Positions 56,073-64,000 of a stretch of 64,000 nt of DNA are shown here, piece after piece. The stretch lies in NCBI GenBank assembly GCA_947095585.1, contig OX352762.1, forward strand, positions 42,580,537 to 42,644,536. The letters are read 5' to 3'. The notes beneath the pieces were generated by a model that worked only from the letters and a program-made list of their open reading frames with translations, searched no databases and was not told where the DNA came from. Positions within the stretch are counted from its first letter, which is position 1; the number at the start of each line of letters is the position of its first letter. The stretch is from Nephrocerus scutellatus (taxonomy: Eukaryota; Arthropoda; Insecta; Diptera; Pipunculidae). The position numbers and the translations under genes are program-made.

Positions 56073-56639
56073 ATCACAATGTAAAAATAATGAAATACAC
56101 GAAAAAATATGTTAAATAAATTAAAATAAAAACAATTAAAAAATTACAACAATAAGTAAATTACAACAATAAGAAGAATTTAATTAAAGACAACAGCCCA
56201 ACAGAAAATCGCAACGAATTCGCTTGTAGTACCAGGCCTTACAAACGAAAGAGTCACGAACAATCAGTGAGCCGATTGGCTTACAAAAAAAAATTCAACT
56301 GAAATAAATACTTGTAAGTCCAATTTGTTCTTGTTAAGAAAGTGGATAGCTTTCTTTAACAAGCTGAGCTACGTTCGGTCTTGTCCAAGATCACGTTTCG
56401 TAGTTATCCAAATCAGAAAACATGTATGAATCCAAAAAGTATTCTTGAAAAATTCTTTGTGATGTTAAGCAAAAAAAAGAAACACCAAAATAGTAAACTT
56501 TTCAACACAACAAAACTGAAGGATTAAAAACACAACTTGTATAAAAAGGAAAGATTTAAATTAATAAGAATAAACAAAATTTTTAAATTATTTCTATTAA
56601 ATTTTAATATTATTTTTTTTTAAAAATTTTTTGCTTGCG
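56073..56639. other. Noncoding, A+T-rich, with one hairpin
   Basis: No gene is seen. CTTGTTAAGAAAG at 56330-56342 pairs with CTTTCTTTAACAAG at 56350-56363 (one bulge, 7-base loop). The sequence may include the 5' UTR of LINE B. Confidence 0.4.
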
Positions 56640-57576
56640 ATAAATCTCAAGGCTGGTTTGCCTTAAATTGAAATTAGATATCAACAATGTTGTTAACTGG
56701 TGTAGCAAAAATGACTTAAACTTTAATACTAATAAATGTAGGGTCCTTACCTTATCGAGAAAGACGCAGCTCATAATAAATGATTATTATATTAGTAATG
56801 TACCGCTCACCAGAGTTTCCAGCTTTTGTGATTTGGGGGTATACTTTGACTCTAATTTAGATTTCCATCAGCATTATCAATATATTATTGCAAAAGCGAA
56901 CAAAATGTTAGGATTCGTTAAACGAAATTCAAAAAATTTTCATGACCCTTACACGGTTAAATCGCTGTATATGTCTTTCGTAAGACCTATCTTGGAATAT
57001 TGTAGCATTATCTGGTCTCCTTGTTATGCAAATTATAACCAACGTATTGAACTCGTACAAAAAAATTTTACGCGTTTTTCAATTCGCAAACTAGGCTGGA
57101 ATGCGGAGCTTCCCGCTTATAATGCAAGGCTCCAACTTATCGATCTACTTTCGCTACAATCACGAAGAAAATATTTTCAAATCATGTTCATTAGGGATAT
57201 TCTCATGTACCACATACGTTGCCCTGATTTATTGCATTTGATTCCGCTTTATGCACCATCACGGTGCTTAAGAGATAGAGATTTTTTGTACATATCACAA
57301 CATAGAACCAACTATGGTAAACATGAGCCAATAACAAATTCTTGCATATCTTACAACAAATATTGCATTGATTTAGACCTCGATATTAATAGGGATTTAT
57401 TTAAAAATAACTTGTTAAAATTGCTAAAAATATCTAATTAGATTTAAGTGTATAAATTTTATATATATATAAATATATATAAATATATAATAATCTTATT
57501 TTTTAGTTATTTCCCTAAATGTTTGTAATGTAATCTTTAAGAGTAATTTCTCGGAAGATAAATAAATAAATAAAGG
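56640..57576 (+). mobile_element. 5'-truncated non-LTR retrotransposon (LINE C)
   Basis: Only the end of the RT is present, followed by an A+T-rich 3' UTR and a short (AAAT)n-type tail (AGATAAATAAATAAATAAA, 57557-57575). The structure is that of a typical 5'-truncated LINE copy. It is not the same family as A, B or the LOA-like element. Confidence 0.85.
56668..57441 (+). pseudogene. LINE C reverse transcriptase C-terminal region
   Basis: An open 257-codon frame with no real start. It begins after the RT catalytic motif: VVNWCSKNDLNFNTNKCRVL, SSFCDLGVYFDSNLDFHQHY, NKMLGFVKRNSKNFHDPY, YMSFVRPILEYCSIIWSPCY, and a C-terminal thumb/connection domain to LLKLLKISN. The YxDD motif and everything before it are missing. 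Because the frame is free of stops over 770 bp, the insertion is probably not old. Confidence 0.88.
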
Positions 57577-58765
57577 ATACCGTCCCTCAGTCCCGTTGCA
57601 GCCAGGTCATTCCTTTGTTTTTACATTCTAACACTTACAACTATATTATTCTACATCAAAATTACATTAAAATTAACAAAAGAAAATTTGATTTCTTTTA
57701 GGAAATTTTCTTTTTCACTTAATAACTAATTAAATCCAAAAGGAATGTCTTCATTGCACCAGTAACGAGGCCTCACAAAATCATTAAGGAAAGGTCGACT
57801 TCGTCCGGTTGTCCACGGTCCGTCACGTCGTCATCTGAAAAGCGCCGAGAGAAATCACCGTGGGATAAGCAATCCTAGCCACACAGCTACAGCCAACTTG
57901 ATCTACTCACTCATGGTGAGGACCACAAAAATATATATTCAAAAGGAATGTGCCTCCCACCTAATGGGCAACGGCAATAAGAAGTCACGTGTTTATATTT
58001 TCAATTTGTAAATACATGTATTACTTTTTATTAAAAAGACTTCAAATTAGAATAAAGAAAGGGAAAATTAAAATAGAAATATAATGTATATATGTTTATC
58101 AACAAAAGTTATAAATATATTCAAAATAAAAATTCACTTGAAATGTACAAATATATGTATTAAAAATGAAATGTTATGTGCATAAACGAAAATCTGTTTC
58201 TTTTCAGAAATTTAAAATTTAAAAATAAAACTTGTTGTTCACTGCCTTTAGTAGCAAAATAGTATATCAACAAAAAATTTATGTAATTTGACTTACTTGG
58301 AGGTTTTTTTTTGTCAAGGAGATCCTGCCGGCATGATGTCGTTGAATCACCTGTAGCAAAGTGGGTTAATAGATTATCGGCTACTACTAAACGCCGTTTA
58401 CACTAAGCAGAATTACGTAAATGTAATTTAAAATGAAAAAACTCAGAAATAGGAAAGAAAACTCAATTTCAAATAAGTTCCATAAAACTCAATTTTAAAT
58501 TATCTAAAGACTCAATTTTAATGACTCTATAAAAAGAACAACTTAAGATCAAATAGAAAAACTCAAAGGAAAACCTCAATTTGAATAAATTCAACAAAAA
58601 AAACTCAAAAGGGTAAAGAAGCTCAATTTTAAATTAGATTTAATTAAAACTCGATTTTTTTTTGTTAAAACAAACGAAACTCGATCCACTGTTTGCTGAA
58701 AACTTTTTAATAGGATTTGGGGGTTTTGTTCCTGATAAGCTAATACGAGCCCCGTCGCTGCCACG
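57577..58765. other. Noncoding; contains an LTR/leader-like segment
   Basis: 57773-57900 resembles, in opposite orientation, 47750-47873 next to the - strand Gypsy element. A segment rich in repeated A+T words with AAACTCAATTT phrases (58430-58680) follows. No frame with coding character was found. Confidence 0.4.
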
Positions 58766-58890
58766 ATGGTTGTCGTTGTAGTTCTTCTATTAACTACACT
58801 GATGGTCGTTGATGTAGTTTTTATATCAGTTACACTGATGATTGCTGATGAAGTTTTTTTTTTAATTAACTACACTGATGATAGATGTTG
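58766..58890 (+). repeat. Degenerate tandem repeat around AACTACACTGATG
   Basis: The phrase (T)TAACTACACTGATG or TCAGTTACACTGATG recurs at about 58791, 58829 and 58868, each time followed by a GTTG and GTAGTT or GAAGTT stretch: three units of roughly 38-40 bp. An 80-codon frame across it simply reflects the repeat. Confidence 0.65.
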
Positions 58891-60372
58891 TTGTTTTTGT
58901 ATATTTGATTTCTTTATGAAAGAAACTGGACGATTCAATATTCTGCGCCTTTTCACAAACAAAAAGGAATGGGGTTTCCACTTATGGAAAATTTCAAGAT
59001 TTTAATTAGCTTTCAATTTCAAGATTTCAATTAGTTTAACTTTCACAAAAATGGCGTCTATTGCATTTGCACTACTTTTACTTTTTCTGAAATAAAATGG
59101 TGTTTTCACTTATGAAAATTTCAATTAGTTTGAATTTCACAACGATGGTGTTTAGCTCACTTGCAAACTTTTTTTAAAAAAAATGGTGCTGCCTTATTTT
59201 CCGTTCATAAAACTTTAAACTAGTTTTTAAATCTCTGCCTATAAAGGTTTTCAACAGGCTTAACTCTCGTCGTTGCTAAACAATTTTCAACTGTGGTTTA
59301 AAACACTTGTGAAAAATGGCGGCTCAAACCCACTGCACTAATCACTTCTGCCAGAAATTTAGTGTAGTTCTGCGCAGTTCACTTTTACTTTCAACTATAG
59401 AAAATTGTTTTTAAATAACTCAATTTAATTTTGATGAAACTTTAATAATTCAATTAAACTTTGAACGAAAACTGTTTTTTTTAAATAATTTCATAAAACT
59501 TTGAAGAAAAAAAAAACTATTTTGAATAAAAATTCAATTTAACTAAAAAAAAAATGATTTCAACGTTTTAATACCGCAGTACGCTTTTTGTTGATAGCTA
59601 AAGTTCAACTAACTCTTCTAAAATGCTATTCTATCGGCTGGCCATAAATCATCCACCTATCGACCGACTACCACAACCACATTTTTCGCCATCGAACATT
59701 CTCGAAATTATTTATGCGTCAAGTATTATTTTATCCTTTGTATTCTCCTTTTTTTGTCCGTAATAGTGCGTAAGCCATGTCTTATTTCTGTCGTTTTTTT
59801 AAAATTAAAAATTACAATTACTAATAAACGTTAAACATGAATAACGATCATAGAACACTTAAACAATTATTAATATATACACACATCAAACACTCAAGCC
59901 CATTTCCAGTAAAATAATTGTCTACAATACACCTTTGCTACCCCAACACCCTCTGCCGCTAAACAGCACAACAATTAATTTCCCCCGAATATAATAAATT
60001 TATTTGGGAAATAGATATCGCGTCTCTGTTTTAATGTTTGTCATAGAATGATGTTTTTTTCAATTTTTTTTGGTTTTGCTTTCTCGGCACATGCATTCTA
60101 CACATGCATTCGACGTCGACGTCAGCTGAGGATTATCTCGTTGTACAGGTAAGTGAACTTTATTTTAATGAAGTTGAGATTCTGCTTTTGTTTTTCCTTC
60201 CTTTTCAGATACCATCGGTGCAATGCTGCATTACTGCTGACGTCAATTCTTAGGATTTAAAAAAAAATGAAGTGGTTATTCCTATAAATTATCTTATAGG
60301 TTGAGGGTAGTTTTTATTATTGTTTTTTTTTTTGTTTGTTTTGTTTATTATTGTTATAACATACGCGTACAT
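58891..60372. other. Noncoding, imperfect direct repeats
   Basis: Between 58970 and 59170 the phrase CACTTATG(G)AAAATTTCAA with CAATTAGTTT and TTTCACAA.AATGGCG or CGATGGTG occurs about three times at roughly 100-bp spacing. ATTTCCC (59980) and GGGAAAT (60006) flank AATAAATTTATT, a small hairpin. The remainder is A+T-rich with no gene seen. Confidence 0.4.
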
Positions 60373-60374
60373 AA

Positions 60375-60845
60375 CACCTAGACTATGCCGATGATATCTG
60401 TCTCCGATCACAATCGCTAGGTGACATGGAGTGAAAATTCAACTCACTAGAACTCCACGCTAACAAAGTGGGTTTAAAAATTAACGTCTCATAAACAAAA
60501 CTACTTCGCGTTAACGCTAGTGGAACATATGATATCTCGATTGACGGACTATTGTATGGCTGCGAAAGGTGGAAAGACAGAGTCAATTTCGACGCGCCTC
60601 CAAGTCTTCTTTAACAAGGGCTTAAGGAGGATACTGAGAATAAGATGGCCGGACATTATCACCAATCAAGACTTGCGGAGAGTAACACAGCAGGAAGCAA
60701 TCGCGATCACCATCAGACGACGAAAATGGAGCTGGATTGGCCACACTTTGAGAAAGCCAGCGGACGACATTACGAAACTAGCGCTCGACTGGAATCCACA
60801 AGGAAGCCGTCGAGTTGGCCGTCCTAGCAAGACCCGAAGGAAGGT
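60375..60845 (+). pseudogene. RTE-like LINE D, RT fragment before the LINE A insertion
   Basis: A relic of an endonuclease-reverse transcriptase of the RTE-like type. It opens with DYADDICLRSQSLGDME (catalytic YADD) and KVGLKINVS, loses about 100 codons at LYGCERWK (60550), then in another frame reads LQVFFNKGLRRILRIRWPD, QDLRRVTQQEAIAITIRRRK and WSWIGHTLRKPADDITKLAL, ending NPQGSRRVGRPSKTRRK. LINE A copy 2 begins right after it; the last part of the same element is at 63302-63428. Confidence 0.87.
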
Positions 60846-63214
60846 GTGTTGAGTTATTCGCTGTGTTTAACCACCTTACTCAGCTTGTAAATGAGCCTAC
60901 CCGAATACCTGACATTGCATATCATTCCGCTAACACCCTTGACTTGTTCCTTACCTCTCGTCCTGAGAAATACTCTGTCAATGTATTATCGCCTCTAGGC
61001 TCGTCAGACCATTGTGTAGTATCAGCTAATTTCTCGTTAATAAACCACGTAGTTAGAGAAAAAACTCCCAAAAAAATAGTATGGCAATACGAGAAAGCCA
61101 ATTGGGACGGCCTTAACAACTTCTTTGGGAGAACTAACTGGTCGCTATTTTTTCGTGATAGCAACGTGGATGCCGCCGCTGATGCAATCACAAACATCAT
61201 TCTTATTGGTATGAGAAAGTTTATTCCTTTCAGGAATAAATCTATCAAATCAAAGGAAGATGGATGGTATGACTTGAGCTGTAAAGAGGCTTCTAGGATT
61301 AAAGAGGTGTGCTTTCGGTTTTACAAAGCAAACCCTACCGAGGAAAACCGAAAAAAATTTAAACGAGCAAGAAATGATTGCAATGCCCATCTTCGGCGAG
61401 TCAAATTCGCCTACGACCGAAAATTAAGGCAAAAAATACTACAATGTCCCAAATGTAGTAAAAATGTTTGGTCCTTCGTGAAAAGAATCAAAAATACAGC
61501 CTCGTCGTCAATCCCAACGCTCATTTATAATGATATTCCAGTTGTCAGCGCTATAGACAAAGCCAATCTGTTTCCTGCGCATTTCGCAGCTAGCTCTACG
61601 CTTTCAGACTGTGCATTGTCGCCTCCTGCACCTCAGAGTATTGAACACTCTATGGGACAGATATTTATTCGTACTCGTGCAGTTGCTAGGGTTTTAAATG
61701 ATCTCAACACACACAAATCCGCTGGGCCAGATGGTATTTCTCCATTAGTTCTGAAGAGGTGTTCTTCCAAGCTGGCATTACCATTGCGTAAGCTTTTCCA
61801 TCTATCCTATTCTTCTGGACTCTTCCCGAGAAGTTGGAAAACAGCATTTGTCCAGCCCATACCCAAAAAAGGCGAGCCGTCATCTCCTTCTTCGTACCGA
61901 CCCATAGCACTTACATCCATTCTTTCCAAGGTCATGGAAACGCTGATCAATTATGAGCTTAAGAAATATCTTGAAACCAACGAAATCCTTAGTGGCCGGC
62001 AGTATGGATTTCGTGGGCAACGTTCTACTGGTGATTTGATGGTATATCTCACCGAACAGTGGAACCGGTCTTGCATCAATTTGGAGAAAGCAAAGCTGTT
62101 GCACTCGATATTTCAAAGGCATTTGACAGTGTTTGGCATCAAGCTCGTGCTTATGCGTGCTTATGGTGTTGATGATAAACTGCTTCATTGGATTAGAAGC
62201 TATTTTTTGGACCGCTTAATTCAAGTTCTTTTGGACGGTTTCAAGTCTGAAATACACCACATAAATGCTGGCGTTCCCCAGGGCTCTGTTCTGTCCCCAA
62301 CACTCTTTCTCATTTTTATTAATGATCTCTTATCTGTGACTTCTAGTCCAATTCACACTTTCGCTGACGACAGCACTCTTAGCTTCTCATATAAGTTTGT
62401 GGAACGTCCCTCCACTTCTGATGTGGAACACAAACTACTTTGTATGTTAAGCTCGTTGAATTCTGACCTTGACAGCATAATACAATGGGGAGAAATCAAT
62501 CGAGTAGAATTTAACGCTTCCAAAACCCAATGTTGTCTCCTGTCGTCAAAGCGAATCCTTAACCCCATGCCATTATCCACGAATGGCACTTGCATCGAGG
62601 AAACTGAAAATCTCGCAATTCTCGGTATGTGCGTTAACGACAAGCTTCGTTGGAATGACCACATATTTACCATCGCTAAAAATGCTACGAAATGTTTAGG
62701 TTTTCTAGCCCGGTGCAAGAAATATTTCTCTCCCTCTGATCTGGCTACCATATACAAGGCTTTTATTCGCCCAAAACTTCAGTACAATTGCCATATCTGG
62801 TCTGGTGCGCCTAAGACTTCTTTGCATCAGCTAGATAGAATACAAAACCGCGCGATAAAACTTATCGGTGACGAAAATATAGCGAAATCAATAGATTCGC
62901 TTGAACACCGCAGGAACGTTTTTTGCTTGTCACTGTTTTATCGTTTCTTCTACCAGCGGTGCTCAAGAGAAATAGCCAGCTGCATGCCACCTCTCCTTGA
63001 ATTCAACCGCAATACTCGTGGCGCTCTAAATGCTCATCAGTTTACCCTAAAGCCCATCTTCGGACGTACAGTTAAATTCAGGGATTCGTTCTTAAGCCGT
63101 ACAACACGTATGTGGAATGCTCTGCCAAGCTCTGTCTTCCCACATCACTATCATCCACAGGCATTCAAAACACAAGCTCATAGACATCTCCTCTTTTCTC
63201 CTCCTCTTCCTTAA
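60846..63214 (+). pseudogene. LINE A copy 2 ORF2: endonuclease end and reverse transcriptase
   Basis: An uninterrupted frame of almost 790 codons. Endonuclease C-terminus: LVNEPTRIPDIAYHSANTLD, LFLTSRPEKYSV, SSDHCVVSANF (catalytic Asp-His). Linker; then RT: HKSAGPDGISPLVLKRCSSK, KKGEPSSPSSYRPIALTSIL, GVPQGSVLSPTLFLIFINDL and HTFADDSTLSF (catalytic FADD, about 62360), followed by LGMCVNDKLRWNDHIF and the C-terminal region to FKTQAHRHLL. From about 62071 to 62153 the protein differs wholly from copy 1, because of a 1-base and a 5-base deletion that together keep the frame. RT motif A, with its catalytic Asp, is lost there. No Met start is present. Confidence 0.93.
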
Positions 63215-63301
63215 CGCCCACGCTGTGCCAAGCATATAGCCGAGCATTATAAGGGTGCGAACCCCTTGAAGCGTGCGCGAATTATAAAAAAAAAAAAAAA
63301 A
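60846..63301 (+). mobile_element. LINE A copy 2: 5'-truncated, with poly(A) tail
   Basis: A Jockey/CR1-like LINE inserted into LINE D. It starts inside the endonuclease and ends at a poly(A) run (63286-63301). Its 3' UTR (AAGGGTGCGAACCCCTTGAA) is the same as that of copy 1 at 3208. It is the longer copy: it keeps the C-terminal region that copy 1 lost. A long frame is present but is not functional (see the coding entry). Confidence 0.93.
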
Positions 63302-63428
63302 GACATGAAAAAGGACAATAGAAGAGGAAACAAGATCCAAGGGGACCGAGTGGCGTCTCTTGAAACCTCAGGCTTTAAATCGAGTTCGTTGGCGGGCGTT
63401 GTAGAAACCCTATGCTTCCCCGCGGAGT
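63302..63428 (+). pseudogene. LINE D, C-terminal end after the LINE A insertion
   Basis: After the poly(A) of LINE A copy 2, the RTE-like frame resumes: RHEKGQ and KIQGDRVASLE-type stretch, then LKPQALNRVRWRAL in a neighbouring frame (about 63360-63402) and ASPRSKG, the usual C-terminus of this LINE type. So LINE A copy 2 lies within the last 40 or so codons of LINE D. Confidence 0.75.
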
Positions 63429-63482
63429 AAAGGAAAGAAAAAGAAGCCCTTTTTTAAAATCGAAAATATGTTATATACAATA
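63429..63482. other. Short spacer
   Basis: A+T-rich, between the LINE D end and the BEL-like LTR. No feature is seen. Confidence 0.3.
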
Positions 63483-63645
63483 TGTAACATTCCTCACTTT
63501 CGTAGACGGTTTCAAATTATTTTCATTCATTGAAAAAAGCAATACGAAAAAAGTTCTCGAAACTAAAAGTCGAGGCGAGACCAAATAATCTTTAATCAAT
63601 GGATTATGGTCAGAGAAAATATTACAAATAATGCCATTCCGAACA
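63483..63645 (-). mobile_element. BEL/Pao-like 3' LTR
   Basis: On the - strand, a 163-bp segment that starts TGTTCGG and ends GTTACA. It is preceded (63646-63656) by GTGGGGGAAAA, a polypurine tract as found before a 3' LTR. A related but diverged copy lies at 48543-48723. The LTR is short for BEL/Pao, so the exact ends need a second copy to confirm. Confidence 0.55.
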
Positions 63646-63656
63646 TTTTCCCCCAC

Positions 63657-64000
63657 AATAAGAAAATTATTTGAAGATATGATTTTCTTAACAGACTAAT
63701 TATTTTTAACATTGCAAAATAAAAATTAAATTAACTTATTAATTGCATTTTAAAGAGATATTTAAATAAGTTGATTTATCTATGTTCTTTTAACGAGTAG
63801 TTTAACTAACTTTACAATTGGTCTTACAAATTGCTTTTTTGGATCTGACCCTGATTTGATGTATACTAGACCAGCATTATCTATTCCCACATTTTGGAAT
63901 GGTCGTTGTTCAGTAACTCTTGAAGCTGGAAGATCGCCCATCTTCTGCAGTGCAGTGCTAGCACGGTATTTAACACAAACGATGCAATTCTTTATTTGTT
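63657..64000 (-). pseudogene. BEL/Pao pol remnant (integrase), internally deleted
   Basis: On the - strand from the window end: NCIVCVKYRAS, QKMGDLPASRVTEQRPFQNV and GIDNAGLVYIKSGSDPKKQ. A zinc-binding CxxC followed by the RPF..VGIDNAG block is the BEL/Pao integrase pattern. Instead of the remaining catalytic core, the frame passes at once into VRPIVKLVKLLV, a stretch resembling the pol C-terminus, and stops at about 63785. The D,D,E core is therefore deleted. 63657-63780 is A+T-rich 3' untranslated DNA up to the polypurine tract. The 5' part continues beyond the window. Confidence 0.7.

Noticed and set aside
58766..59005. 79-codon frame with Val-rich hydrophobic stretch
   Set aside because: It is generated by the tandem repeat at 58766-58890; no other support.
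60846..63214. Intact, active LINE ORF2
   Set aside because: There is no start codon, the endonuclease is truncated and the catalytic RT motif is lost between two compensating deletions.

Overview
The window reads as repeat-dense, A+T-rich chromatin from an insect, most likely a fly (Diptera). The evidence is the mix of element families: several Ty3/Gypsy lineages, a BEL/Pao fragment, an LOA-like LINE whose ORF1 resembles the insect DUF4780 type, Jockey/CR1-like LINEs, an RTE-like LINE, an internally deleted mariner-type element and a Helitron-like end. The species cannot be fixed from the sequence. No complete host gene is visible. Two short exon-like pieces (8998-9116 on + and 9864-9909 on -) are the only host-gene candidates, apart from a decayed frame at 13650-14071.

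Layout. 1-256: Helitron-like 3' end inserted in a decayed Gypsy pol fragment (259-1570). 1700-3080: three different tandem repeats. 3208-4538: 5'-truncated LINE A (-) inserted in a second Gypsy element (4538-7770, +). 7975-8300: degenerate tandem repeat. 8400-8920: deleted mariner-type element with terminal inverted repeats and TA flanks. 8998-14100: mostly unique A+T-rich DNA with the exon-like pieces and one inverted-repeat (MITE-like) element at 11719-11970.

14165-38702 is a continuous satellite of about 136 monomers of 180 bp. Its centre is a higher-order repeat: a 6376-bp block, repeated almost identically three times from 18340. The left edge is built of progressively more divergent monomers. 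The array then passes into a (AATAAAT)n heptamer satellite (38703-41322), back into a satellite block that duplicates 36534-37228, a 200-base assembly gap (42049-42248) and more heptamer (42249-42811), which abuts a truncated Gypsy element on the - strand (42812-47498).

47500-64000 is a nest of dead retroelements. LINE B (-) at 48760-56072 is split by a 5.3-kb LOA-like LINE (49385-54683) flanked by a 14-bp target-site duplication and ending in an AACCT repeat that resembles the insect telomere repeat. A BEL/Pao-like LTR (48543-48723) has a relative at 63483-63645. A Jockey/CR1-like fragment lies at 56640-57576. Repeat-containing noncoding DNA fills 57577-60370. A second LINE A copy (60846-63301, +) sits inside the 3' end of an RTE-like LINE (60375-60845 and 63302-63428). 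The window ends in a BEL/Pao integrase remnant (-). None of the retroelements seems able to move by itself: each has stops, frameshifts or deletions. The overall picture is pericentromeric or similar low-recombination heterochromatin.
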